From: JALYUM01 sp036688685
GTDB lineage: Bacteria > Pseudomonadota > Gammaproteobacteria > Burkholderiales > Burkholderiaceae_D
Length of the DNA stretch: 64,000 bases
Direction of reading: 5' to 3'
Assembly: GCF_036688685.1 (NCBI RefSeq)
Contig: NZ_JAQQPS010000028.1
Coordinates: forward strand, 1 to 64,000
The position numbers were made by a program, and so were the translations under genes. The notes beneath the pieces are model-generated. The model was not told where the DNA came from, ran no database searches, and saw only the letters and a program-made list of their open reading frames with translations. Shown piece by piece: positions 56,412-64,000 of the stretch; position 1 is the first letter of the stretch; every line of letters starts with the position of its first letter.

Positions 56412-56463
56412 CGTCACCCCGGCGCGTGCAAAACGTCACCCCGGCGAACGCCGGGGCCCATGC
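56412..56463. repeat. Extragenic palindromic repeat, one and a half inverted copies
   Basis: A partial unit (acgtcaccccggcgcgtgc) is followed by a full inverted unit (acgtcaccccggcgaacgcc, then ggggcccatgct). Together with the copy at 56489 it fills most of the gap between convergent genes. Confidence 0.8.
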
Positions 56464-56488
56464 TGACTACCCGAAGTCGCAAGCGGCT

Positions 56489-56519
56489 TATGGCTCCCGG
56501 CCTGCGCCGGGATGACGAC
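56489..56519. repeat. Extragenic palindromic (REP-like) repeat
   Basis: The unit reads tatggctcccggcctgcgcc and then gggatgacgact. It is oriented opposite to the unit at 56432-56463, giving a BIME-like pair between the GGDEF-EAL and HDOD genes. Confidence 0.8.
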
Positions 56520-56563
56520 TCACACGCTGCAGATGAGCGATAAAGACATCGCGATGCACACAA

Positions 56564-58102
56564 TCACCCCGGCGCCAACGCGACCAATACCTGCCCCTTG
56601 AGCGCCTTGATCAATGCCGTTTCTTCCGGCGCCACGCCCTCCGGCGCCGGTCTGGTGCGGTCCGCGTAAAACAGACCCAGCTGCACTTTGCCCACCACCA
56701 GCGGCAGCACGATGAAGCTGGCGGCATCAGGCAGCAGGGCGCGGTGCCACGCCGGCAGCAAATCGCGGATCTTGGTGCCGGTGGCGTCCGCAATCATCAA
56801 ATCCGCATTGTTTTCCATGGCCAAGTGAAACAGGTCGCGCGAGGAACTTACCGGGAACGTGAACCCGGTGCGCAGCCTGGCGTCGTCGGCGCCAAACGCC
56901 AGCCGCGCCCGGTACTGGCCGGTACGGGCGTCGCGCAGGCACACGGTGGCAAAGCGAAAACCCATGCTGCTGTAGAGCGTTTCCAGCACCGCCAGGACGA
57001 CCTCGTTGACCTTGCCCTGTCCCGACGCGCGCATCTGCGTCACATCCTGCACGCCGGCCAGCAACAGTTCGCTGGCGTTGTACGGTTTGCCGCTGGGATA
57101 AAAACCGACCGGCAAGTCGCCGCCTCTGTCCATGGTTGCCAGCAGCAGCACGTTGGGTAAGCCATGTTCCGGTTCGGAGTGGCGCGCCGGTTCCAGGTTC
57201 ATGCTTTCGAGCAGCGCCGACATATCGGCTTGTACCGCGCTGAACAATTCGTCCAGCTTTGCCTCATCCAGGCCGAGTGCGCCGCCGTAGCGCAGCAGCA
57301 AGGCCCGCCCTTCCGGCGTCTTGCCTGGCGAGACGGCACGGCCCAGCAGCAAAGCCACGTCGAACGACAGGGACGCCGCCAGGCGCATCCACTCGCCCCG
57401 GCTGGCCGCCGGTTTCAGCACGCCGCTCGGCAAGGCGGACAGGCAGCGCGCGATCACGTCCGGAATCTTCCACTCGGCCAGCACCGCTTCGGCCAGCGCC
57501 TCATAACTACAGCCAAGGATGAGTTGCGACGCCTGCCCGGGTGTATGTTTCCCGCCCGCGATCAGCTGCTTGATTTCACGGTAACGCTCGTGCTCGTGCG
57601 AGGCCACCAGCAGCGGCCCGAGGTTCTTGAACAGCGCGCCGATCGACGCTTCTTCGACACCCTGGAACGGGCTGTGACGCGACAGTGCACGCCCCGTCAG
57701 GCTGGCGCACAGCGCCGTCTCCAGTTCCACCCGCACACTGCTGGCATGGTCGCCGTTCGACAGCGTGTCGACCAGCAGCATGGCCAGCGCAGTGGTTTTG
57801 ACATTGTCGAAACCGAGCAGGGAAATGGCACGCGAAATGGTGGTGACGTTGGTGCCGGACGCGGTGCGGTACTGCACCGTATTTGCCAGGCGCAAAATGC
57901 GCTGGGTCAGCCCGACGTCCGACAGCACATAGTACGCAAGATCATGGGTACCCTGGTCGTCCGACGACGCCATCTGCACCACGCGCGCCACCGAAGCGCC
58001 CAGCGCGAACATGTCCTCGTCGCCGCAGACCTTGCTCATCAGGGCGGCGCGGACCTTGCGCGACGATGCCGCGGACGGCGGGGGCGAAACGTCAAGCGAC
58101 AT
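56564..58102 (-). CDS. HDOD-domain protein with C-terminal GAF-like domain
   Basis: This 512-residue protein has an HDOD domain in the first ~300 residues (YYVLSDVGLTQRILRLANTV, TISRAISLLGFDNVKTTALA, LGPLLVASHEHERYREIK). A GAF-like region lies at about 370-512 (GFRFATVCLRDARTGQYRAR, SFIVLPLVVGKVQLGLFYAD). HDOD proteins are non-catalytic relatives of HD phosphohydrolases that act as signalling hubs. GGAGA lies before the ATG at 58102. The gene follows the receiver-TPR gene by 31 bases on the same strand, so the two probably form an operon. Confidence 0.9.
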   Translation of the reverse strand: MSLDVSPPPSAASSRKVRAALMSKVCGDEDMFALGASVARVVQMASSDDQGTHDLAYYVLSDVGLTQRILRLANTVQYRTASGTNVTTISRAISLLGFDNVKTTALAMLLVDTLSNGDHASSVRVELETALCASLTGRALSRHSPFQGVEEASIGALFKNLGPLLVASHEHERYREIKQLIAGGKHTPGQASQLILGCSYEALAEAVLAEWKIPDVIARCLSALPSGVLKPAASRGEWMRLAASLSFDVALLLGRAVSPGKTPEGRALLLRYGGALGLDEAKLDELFSAVQADMSALLESMNLEPARHSEPEHGLPNVLLLATMDRGGDLPVGFYPSGKPYNASELLLAGVQDVTQMRASGQGKVNEVVLAVLETLYSSMGFRFATVCLRDARTGQYRARLAFGADDARLRTGFTFPVSSSRDLFHLAMENNADLMIADATGTKIRDLLPAWHRALLPDAASFIVLPLVVGKVQLGLFYADRTRPAPEGVAPEETALIKALKGQVLVALAPG

Positions 58103-58133
58103 GGCGGGTCTCCGGTACAAAGTCAGATGTGGC

Positions 58134-59762
58134 TCAGGCCGTCTTGCGCGGCACCTTATTGTATTTGACCAGGATTTGCTGGTGCAAGCCCGCCAGCGCC
58201 GGCAATTTTGGATTCACCGGGTCGAGCCGGCGCACATTGTCGATCAGCGCCAGCGCCTGTTTCGCCAGGTTGCGGTCCCAGCCGGTGTTGTCCAGGCATT
58301 TGAGGGTGGCGACCGCGGCATTGAACACCACCTGTGGGTTGTTCGGCAAGCGTTCGACCGCCTGCACCATCAGCGCCACTGCGCCAGGGAAGTCGCCATT
58401 CTTGGCCGCAGCGGCGCCCTGCGCAACCAGGTCGACCACTTGCTGGCGGCTTTCCTTGGCCAACGTCTGGGCCATGTCGTGCAAGCCGGCGTCTTCACAC
58501 ACCGCCATCGCCTTGGCCATGGCGGCATTGTTCGGCGCGTTGCTCATCACTTCGCGCAACACCTCGGCGGCGCCATCCCGCAAATTATTGTTCAGGCAGG
58601 TGCGCGCCAGTTCCAGCTTGACCTCGGAGGTCAAATCGGGCGCCGTGCGCACGCCATTGAGCGCCGCCGCCAGTGACTCGGCCAGGCGCGTCTCGTTGCC
58701 GGTGTATTCGTGCACCAGCGCCGAGGAAATTGCGCTGCACACCGCCGTGTTGCGGCGTCCGCCCATCGATTTATCAAGGTCGCGAATCACGGCGGCGGCC
58801 TGCACCGGGTCGCCGCGCCGCACCAGCGTCTGCACCAGCCGCACATGGTCTTCGGGATCGCGAAACTCCGAATATTTGGCCTTGCTGACCACCTGTTTCA
58901 AGGCCTTCTCCGCGGTTTCCATGTCGCCCGCTTCGAGTGCCGTTTCGCCCAGCTTGCGGATGCGCCGCACCGCATGCGGCGAGACAGCGACCGCATCGGC
59001 CAGCACTTGCTGAGCCTTGTCGAGCTCGCCGGCAGCGGCGTGGGTGCGCGCCAGCCAGTCGTAGGCATCGACGAATTTGTCGTTGTCGTCGACCAGTTCT
59101 TCCAGCAGATCGCGCGCCTCTTCGAAGCGGTCGCGCATGAACCACGTCTTGGCCAGACCCAGCCTGGCCCACGCGATGGCCTTCGCGGCGATCAGTTGCT
59201 GATAAATCGGTTCGGCCACTTCCGGCTCGCCCAGGAACATGTGCAGCTCGGCGCGCAGGCGCAAAAAATCGACCGCGTGGCGCGGGTGCGCTTCCATGCC
59301 GATGATGCAGGCCTCGATCGCTTCACGCTGGTTGCCCGCTTCCATCAGCAAAAACACCGGCATGAACACGGTGCGCTTGTCGAGGGCGCGGGCGATGCGA
59401 TCGAGCAGGCGGTCGGCCGTGAACGGTTTCAGGATGTAATCGGTCGGCGCCAGTTCTGCCGCGCTGACGACCTTGCTGTAATTGCCCTCGGCCGTGACCA
59501 TGAAAAACATCGTCGACAGCTTGATCAGCTTATGGTGGCGCAAGTCTTCCAGCAATTGCTGGCCATCCTGACCGCCATCGAGGTCGTATTCGCACAACAC
59601 CATGTCGTACGAGCGCGTGCCCAGCTGTTTGACAGCCTGGTTGGAACTCCCGGCATGGTCGATATTCGTGACACCACACATGTTCAACATGTTGTGGATG
59701 TTGGCACGCATGCCGGAGTGCGGTTCGAGGATCAGGGCGCTAAGCCCCTCTAGTGGGTTCAT
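58134..59762 (-). CDS. Response-regulator receiver domain fused to TPR repeats
   Basis: This 542-residue protein starts with a receiver domain (residues ~7-120), followed by tetratricopeptide-like repeats to the C-terminus (AYDWLARTHAAAGELDKAQQ, PGAVALMVQAVERLPNNPQV). In the receiver, the phospho-acceptor position reads Glu58 (VLCEYDLDGG) where Asp is usual, and the first acidic pocket reads LILEPHSG. Lys112 (ILKPF) is conserved. It may therefore be a pseudo-receiver locked in an active-like state. The start is uncertain: ATG 59762 has only a weak GGAA nearby. It is operonic with the HDOD gene. Confidence 0.9.
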   Translation of the reverse strand: MNPLEGLSALILEPHSGMRANIHNMLNMCGVTNIDHAGSSNQAVKQLGTRSYDMVLCEYDLDGGQDGQQLLEDLRHHKLIKLSTMFFMVTAEGNYSKVVSAAELAPTDYILKPFTADRLLDRIARALDKRTVFMPVFLLMEAGNQREAIEACIIGMEAHPRHAVDFLRLRAELHMFLGEPEVAEPIYQQLIAAKAIAWARLGLAKTWFMRDRFEEARDLLEELVDDNDKFVDAYDWLARTHAAAGELDKAQQVLADAVAVSPHAVRRIRKLGETALEAGDMETAEKALKQVVSKAKYSEFRDPEDHVRLVQTLVRRGDPVQAAAVIRDLDKSMGGRRNTAVCSAISSALVHEYTGNETRLAESLAAALNGVRTAPDLTSEVKLELARTCLNNNLRDGAAEVLREVMSNAPNNAAMAKAMAVCEDAGLHDMAQTLAKESRQQVVDLVAQGAAAAKNGDFPGAVALMVQAVERLPNNPQVVFNAAVATLKCLDNTGWDRNLAKQALALIDNVRRLDPVNPKLPALAGLHQQILVKYNKVPRKTA

Positions 59763-59887
59763 TTCCGGAATTTTCTGATCAGACGGCGCTGGTGCGCCCG
59801 CAATGGCCGCCAATATCGGCCAAGTATATTACGGAGAAGGAACAGAAATAATGAAATTCGATGGTTTTCGCTTAATATGCGACAACT

Positions 59888-60871
59888 TTACGTGCCAGAA
59901 GGCACTATTTGTGATGTAACAGGCGGATTGCCACTGGCCGGGGCCGGTGGCGGCTTGTCACTGTCACCACAAGCGCTGCGGCTGGCGCCTGCCAGCACAT
60001 CCTGGTAACGCACTTCGTACTTGCCGACCGCCAGACCGCCGACGTTCCAGGTGTCGCCGGGCTGGATGTAGACGTAGCGGATATTCGCATTGCGGTCGAG
60101 GTCGTAGAGTTTGACGAACACCGGCGCCGTATTTGCACTATTGTCGATAAACACTTGCACCTGCTTGCCGGGGTTGCCGATTGGATAGCCGGCGACGTAG
60201 CCGGAGCGCTCCGGCCACGGCTCGCCGTTGGGCGCGACCAGCGCCTGCAACACATTGGCGCAGTTGGCCGGCCGCGGGGCGATGATCAGGCCGGTAGTGG
60301 CCAGGATGCTGATTTTCGACAGCTCGTCGCCCCCCTTGTCGGGCGCAGCCGCACGCGCGCTGCTCCAGTTGTCGTCCAGCGCGCGCGCCGGCGCTGCGCG
60401 TGGCAGCGGGGCCGGTGCGGTTCTCACCACCGATGCTGGCGCCAAACCGAGCATGGGCAGCAGGTCATTCGGAAAAGCCATCCCCAGCGCAACGGCCGCC
60501 CCCACGCCAGCGGCAGCGAGCAGCGCCAGGTAGCGGCGCAAGGCCCGCTTGCCCGCACCCTCCCCACCGTGCCCGTCGGGAACGCCATTGGCGCGGTTGC
60601 GGGCCCCTTCTTCCTGGTGCGTACTCTCGAGCCAGGCGACTTCCCATTCCTCGGCGGCGATCCACTCGTCGTGCTCCTTGCGCCGCACGGGGTCGTTCAG
60701 CGCCGTGTAGGCGGTGTTGACGATGGCCATGATGCGCGCGGCTTTTTCATCGCCGGGATTCTTGTCTGGATGGTACTTCTGGCTGAGCGCCTTGTAGGCC
60801 GCACGAATGACTTCCTGCGGCGCCATGCGCGCCACTTTCAGGTTGTCATAATGCGTGTGAATTTTGGCCAT
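59888..60871 (-). CDS. J-domain protein with membrane anchor
   Basis: This is a 327-residue protein. Residues 5-70 form a DnaJ domain with the HPD motif (QKYHPDKN, residues 34-36) needed to stimulate Hsp70. A Gly-rich and charged stretch follows, then one membrane segment (about 112-132, LALLAAAGVGAAVALGMAF). The remaining ~190 residues form an exported or periplasmic domain (GYVAGYPIGNPGKQVQVFID, YVYIQPGDTWNVGGLAVGKY). The C-terminal part has the look of small beta-rich domains in other betaproteobacterial J-proteins but is not assigned. It likely recruits DnaK to the membrane. Confidence 0.9.
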   Translation of the reverse strand: MAKIHTHYDNLKVARMAPQEVIRAAYKALSQKYHPDKNPGDEKAARIMAIVNTAYTALNDPVRRKEHDEWIAAEEWEVAWLESTHQEEGARNRANGVPDGHGGEGAGKRALRRYLALLAAAGVGAAVALGMAFPNDLLPMLGLAPASVVRTAPAPLPRAAPARALDDNWSSARAAAPDKGGDELSKISILATTGLIIAPRPANCANVLQALVAPNGEPWPERSGYVAGYPIGNPGKQVQVFIDNSANTAPVFVKLYDLDRNANIRYVYIQPGDTWNVGGLAVGKYEVRYQDVLAGASRSACGDSDKPPPAPASGNPPVTSQIVPSGT

Positions 60872-60913
60872 AGCGATGATGATAGCCGATCAGGGCCATG
60901 CCGCAGAGTGGGA

Positions 60914-62059
60914 TCAAAGGCGGTGGCTGCGATCGGCCTGTTCCAGCGGGGGCGCCAGGGTCACGCCGCGTCCGACCACCAGCACCTTGAACAATTCCCC
61001 CATCTCGGCCGGCGACAGCAGTTTATGGACGGCATTGGCTTGCGGCAGGTAGCGGGCATGGTCGGCCGGATCCTGCGCCAGCAACAACTCGGCGATGCCA
61101 CTGGCGAGCAAAAAGCCGGCCTGGCTCATGTAGCCGAGCACATCCATGCCGGCGTCCTGGGCCGCCAGCGCCATCGCCGTGAAATCGACGTGGGCGGTAA
61201 TATCCTGCAGGCCCGGCAAATAAAACGGGTCCGGATGCGCATGGTGACGGTAGTGGCACATCAAGGTGCCACCGTCGCGCTGGCCCAGGTAATACTCGTG
61301 GGCCGGAAAACCGTAGTCGAACAGGATGGCGGCGCCCGTGCCGCCAGAAAACATGGCCGCCATCGACGCCATGAAGGCGGCGCCGACCGGGTGCACCTCG
61401 GTCAGATAGCCGGGCGGCAAATCGTCCGCGTCGGGAATCTGGCGTGCAATCTGTTGCAACAAGGCGGCGTCGGGCGTGGCGCCGACCAGCGTGAAAGCGC
61501 CATCCTGCACGGTGACCATCTGGCGCTGCCAGCCGTCCTGGCCCTGCTGGACCAGTTCCACCGGCATCGCGTCGAGCACCTCGTTGGCCAGCACCACGCC
61601 GCTGAACCGGGCTGGAAAGTCGTCAAGCCAGCGCACTTGCGGGTAGCCGCGCAGGGCTTCCTGCTGGCGCGCGCGCAATTCGCCCGACAATTCGATGATC
61701 GTATAGGTACCCGTGACCACGCCGGCGCTGGCCAGCGCATCGAGCACGCTGGCTGCCAGCTTGCCGGTGCCGGCGCCAAATTCAAGGATATGCGGGGCGC
61801 TTTGCGCCATAATGGCCGCGACAGTTTGCGCCACGGCGGCGCCGAACAGCGGCGTCATTTCGGGCGCGGTCGTAAAATCGCCGGTTTCTCCCAGCTTGGC
61901 GGAACCGCCGCTGTAGTAACCGAGCTGCGGGGCATACAACGCCAGCTCCATGAAGCGCGCAAACGGAATGGCGCCAGCGGCGGCGATTTCCAGGGCAATC
62001 TGTTGCTGCAGGGCGTGGGACGCGGCCAGCGCGTCGCGATCAGGTACGGGAAGAGACAT
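60914..62059 (-). CDS. MidA/NDUFAF7-type SAM-dependent methyltransferase
   Basis: This 381-residue protein belongs to the DUF185 family (MidA, mitochondrial NDUFAF7). It shows GAIPFARFMELALYAPQLGY, the SAM motif ILEFGAGTGKLAA, VVLANEVLDAMPVE and AAILFDYGFPAHEYY. NDUFAF7 methylates an arginine of a respiratory complex I subunit; the bacterial substrate is less certain. ATG at 62059 (MSLPVPDRDALAASHAL) is the start conserved in relatives. The gene is divergent from an SDR gene with a 37-base shared upstream region. Confidence 0.92.
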   Translation of the reverse strand: MSLPVPDRDALAASHALQQQIALEIAAAGAIPFARFMELALYAPQLGYYSGGSAKLGETGDFTTAPEMTPLFGAAVAQTVAAIMAQSAPHILEFGAGTGKLAASVLDALASAGVVTGTYTIIELSGELRARQQEALRGYPQVRWLDDFPARFSGVVLANEVLDAMPVELVQQGQDGWQRQMVTVQDGAFTLVGATPDAALLQQIARQIPDADDLPPGYLTEVHPVGAAFMASMAAMFSGGTGAAILFDYGFPAHEYYLGQRDGGTLMCHYRHHAHPDPFYLPGLQDITAHVDFTAMALAAQDAGMDVLGYMSQAGFLLASGIAELLLAQDPADHARYLPQANAVHKLLSPAEMGELFKVLVVGRGVTLAPPLEQADRSHRL

Positions 62060-62096
62060 GGCGGCATTGTGCCAGAACAAACGGATTGAATAAACG

Positions 62097-62864
62097 ATGA
62101 CGAAACAAGGTGCAGGTGTGGCGCTGGTAACCGGCGCCGGACAAAGGATCGGCAGTGCGATCGCCATCGGCCTGGCTGCGGCCGGCTGGGACGTTGCGAT
62201 CCACTACCGGCATTCGATCGGCGGCGCCGAGGCCACCGCCGCGGCGGTGCGCGAATTGGGCCGGCGCGCGGTGCTGCTCGACTGCGACCTGTCCGATGAG
62301 TTGGCCGTGCGCGCGCTGGCGGCGCGGGCGATCGCCGCGCTCGGTCCGCTCGGCTGCATCGTCAACAATGCCGCGCTGTTCTCGTTCGACCACCCCACCG
62401 GGTTTTCGCCGGCCCTGCTGGCCGCGCACATGCAAGCCAATGTTGCCGCCCCGCTGCTGCTGGCGCAGGCCCTGCACGCGGCCACGCCCGATGGCGAACA
62501 GGCCGTGGTCATCAACCTGCTCGACCAGAAGCTGGCCAATCTGAATCCGGATTTCCTGTCCTACACGCTGTCGAAAGCCGCGCTGCAAACGGCCACGACG
62601 ATGCTGGCCCAGGCGCTGGCACCGCGCGTGCGCGTGGTGGGCGTCTCGCCCGGCATCACCCTCGTGTCGGGCGACCAGGACAGCGCAGGGTTCGAACAGG
62701 CGCATCGCCAGACGCCGCTGGGCAAATCGAGCACGCCGCAAGATATCGTCGACGCGGTTTGTTACCTGGCCACGGCGCGCGCCGTTACCGGCACCACGCT
62801 GGTGGTCGATGGCGGCCAGCACCTGATTCCGCTGGCGCGCGACGTGATGTTTTTAACCGGCTAA
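62097..62864 (+). CDS. Short-chain dehydrogenase of pteridine reductase (FolM/PTR1) type
   Basis: This 255-residue SDR has the nucleotide-binding motif TGAGQRIG (residues 12-19), NNAA at 90-93 and YTLSK (Tyr156, Lys160). Instead of the usual catalytic serine it has Asp143 thirteen residues before the tyrosine (NLLDQK). This is the spacing seen in PTR1-type pteridine reductases, which reduce dihydrofolate, dihydrobiopterin or dihydromonapterin. The C-terminus (VVDGGQHL) is typical of SDRs. The stop overlaps the end of the convergent luxR-type gene by four bases. The substrate is inferred, not shown. Confidence 0.85.
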   Translation: MTKQGAGVALVTGAGQRIGSAIAIGLAAAGWDVAIHYRHSIGGAEATAAAVRELGRRAVLLDCDLSDELAVRALAARAIAALGPLGCIVNNAALFSFDHPTGFSPALLAAHMQANVAAPLLLAQALHAATPDGEQAVVINLLDQKLANLNPDFLSYTLSKAALQTATTMLAQALAPRVRVVGVSPGITLVSGDQDSAGFEQAHRQTPLGKSSTPQDIVDAVCYLATARAVTGTTLVVDGGQHLIPLARDVMFLTG

Positions 62865-63595
62865 AGTAATCGCAGCAACGCCGCTTTAATAACGCCGGAC
62901 GTTTTATTATTGGCGCCCAGTTTCAACAGCGAGTTATTGATGTGGAAATTGACGGTGCGTTCCGAGATGGCCATGATCTGGCCGACTTCCTGCGAGGTTT
63001 TACCGTCCGCGGTCCAGCGCAATACCTCGATTTCGCGCGCGGTCAGGCGCACCGGCACCTCATTTGGACGCTGCTTGGCCGCCATCCGCAGCATGCCTTC
63101 TGTGGCCATTTTTGCCAGCCATTGCATGCGCGGTATTTGTTCGCGCAATTCGGCGGGCGTCAGTGCATCGTGCGAACGCGCCAGCGTCAGCATGCCGACC
63201 GCGCCATGGACGTCGATCGACGATTGGGCCCAGCCGACCTTCAGACCATGGCCCCTGGCGTCTTCCCAGAATTCGGGCACGGCGCCGAACAGTTTATCGC
63301 TCCACACCACCGGCATGACCGATTGCAGGCCATGGGCCACGGTGGGATCGACGGCCAGGTAGTTTTCCTTCGCATAGCGCTGCTGCCACTCGGACGAATA
63401 ATTGTTCACCATCAGGAATTTGGGGTTCGACACGGGCAGCGGCATGCGCACGCCGAAGGCGGAATATTCGAAGCCCAGCACGCTCGACGCCTGTGCCAGC
63501 GCCGCGCCAAATGCCGCCTCGTCGCGGGCGGTCAGCAAGGCCTGCGTGTGTGCGTCCTGCCACGATAAAAAATCTCTGTCCAAAGCTGATCTCAT
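62861..63595 (-). CDS. LuxR-type quorum-sensing transcriptional regulator
   Basis: This 244-residue protein has an autoinducer-binding domain (about 20-165) and a LuxR helix-turn-helix (LTAREIEVLRWTADGKTSQE, then VNFHINNSLLKLGA). The invariant acyl-homoserine-lactone pocket residues are present: Trp70, Tyr74, Asp83-Pro84 and Trp98. It should therefore respond to an AHL signal. A LuxI-type synthase gene begins 318 bases away on the opposite strand, forming a divergent receptor/synthase pair. The gene end overlaps the convergent SDR by four bases. Confidence 0.95.
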   Translation of the reverse strand: MRSALDRDFLSWQDAHTQALLTARDEAAFGAALAQASSVLGFEYSAFGVRMPLPVSNPKFLMVNNYSSEWQQRYAKENYLAVDPTVAHGLQSVMPVVWSDKLFGAVPEFWEDARGHGLKVGWAQSSIDVHGAVGMLTLARSHDALTPAELREQIPRMQWLAKMATEGMLRMAAKQRPNEVPVRLTAREIEVLRWTADGKTSQEVGQIMAISERTVNFHINNSLLKLGANNKTSGVIKAALLRLL

Positions 63596-63912
63596 TGCAA
63601 TAAGTGTTCGCCAGGGCTAACGCTTGCTCGCCAGATAAGTAGTCGAGATAAATAGCGGAGGAATCTTAATAGTAATCCATATGCGAAAGGCATGAGGAAA
63701 TTAAATACGCAGCGTCGCGTTATTTTTTGCATCGCGCGCCATTTGAAAGAAAGTGCGTATATTTACACATATATCGCTCCAGTAAATATTGCGCGCCGCG
63801 GTTTATTCCTGCATTGTAGCTTATGCGCTGCTAATAATGACAGTTACCACGACTCCACGAATCGCGTCCAATAGGTTCAGGCATTTCCCCCAACCTGAAC
63901 GGAGTCAATAAC
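63596..63912. promoter_or_regulatory. Divergent luxR/luxI intergenic region
   Basis: This 317-base region is markedly richer in A/T than its surroundings (for example tgcgtatatttacacatat). It must carry both promoters. No canonical lux box (CTG-N10-CAG) was found by eye. A small 60-codon frame at 63692-63874 has no ribosome site and no protein-like character. The only strong symmetric element is the inverted repeat at 63875-63900. Confidence 0.5.
63875..63900. promoter_or_regulatory. Inverted repeat abutting the luxI ribosome-binding site
   Basis: GTTCAGG and CCTGAAC are perfect 7-base arms separated by 12 bases, ending directly before GGAG (63901-63904) of the luxI-type gene. As DNA it could be an operator; as RNA it is a hairpin that would sit against the ribosome site. 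Confidence 0.5.
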
Positions 63913-64000
63913 ATGGTGATCACTGGAAGCGAATTGGTATTGCCGCAAGATATTTATCGCAAAGCCGGCCAATACCGTCAGAAAGTATTCGTCGAAACGC
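63913..64000 (+). CDS. LuxI-type acyl-homoserine-lactone synthase, truncated by window end
   Basis: Only the first 29 codons are inside the window. They read MVITGSELVLPQDIYRKAGQ and then YRQKVFVET. The YRxxVFVE stretch is the first conserved block of LuxI-family synthases, containing the invariant arginine. GGAG lies eight bases upstream. The divergent neighbour is a LuxR receptor with an intact AHL pocket, which strongly supports the call. The acyl-chain preference cannot be judged from this fragment. Confidence 0.85.
   Translation, partial: MVITGSELVLPQDIYRKAGQYRQKVFVET

Noticed and set aside
63692..63874. 60-codon frame between luxR and luxI as an RsaL/RsaM-like regulator
   Set aside because: It has no ribosome-binding site, its composition is not protein-like, and it is too short and dissimilar to those regulators.

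Overview
The window is a high-GC chromosomal segment of a betaproteobacterium, most likely a Massilia/Duganella/Janthinobacterium-type member of the Oxalobacteraceae. This placement rests on the order tRNA-Tyr, tRNA-Gly, tRNA-Thr, tuf, tRNA-Trp, secE, nusG, rplK, rplA, rplJ, rplL, rpoB, rpoC, on the protein sequences read by eye, and on numerous GC-rich extragenic palindromes. No database search was possible, so the genus is an inference.

Layout. 1-4933: a type VI secretion cargo cassette: the 3' part of a vgrG that appears to lack its middle, a Tle3-type lipase effector, a DUF2875/Tla3-like adaptor, a PAAR tip protein, and then a broken piece of a second vgrG. 4960-15385: a CehA/McbA-type PHP protein and a 2922-residue cyclic beta-1,2-glucan synthase (NdvB). 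15576-17664: a cysteine desulfurase fused to a rhodanese domain, divergent from an Lrp/AsnC regulator. 17711-31322: an ABC amino-acid binding protein, a DUF885 metallopeptidase and an M14 carboxypeptidase; a response regulator / periplasmic binding protein / histidine kinase module; a divergent TonB-like gene whose intergenic region carries two copies of a palindrome; and an S41 and two M28 peptidase-family genes, of which the S41 and the membrane M28 have lost catalytic residues. 31509-38576: Cu/Zn superoxide dismutase, a Sel1/TPR protein, small unknown proteins, a DUF2145 protein, outer-membrane phospholipase A and an alpha/beta hydrolase.

38776-52956 is the housekeeping block: rpoC, rpoB, rplL, rplJ, rplA, rplK, nusG, secE, tRNA-Trp, tuf, tRNA-Thr, tRNA-Gly and tRNA-Tyr, all on the minus strand. 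A pair of extragenic palindromes sits between rpoB and rpoC. 53131-60871 is signalling: a MASE1-CHASE-PAS-GGDEF-EAL protein, an HDOD-GAF protein, a receiver-TPR protein and a J-domain membrane protein. 60914-64000 holds a MidA-type methyltransferase, a pteridine-reductase-like SDR, a LuxR-type quorum-sensing receptor and the start of a LuxI-type autoinducer synthase cut by the window edge.

The most interesting points are the matching breakpoints of the two vgrG pieces around the Tle3 cassette, the repeated operator-like palindrome between the two-component module and tonB, and the adjacent catalytically degenerate S41 and M28 proteins beside it.
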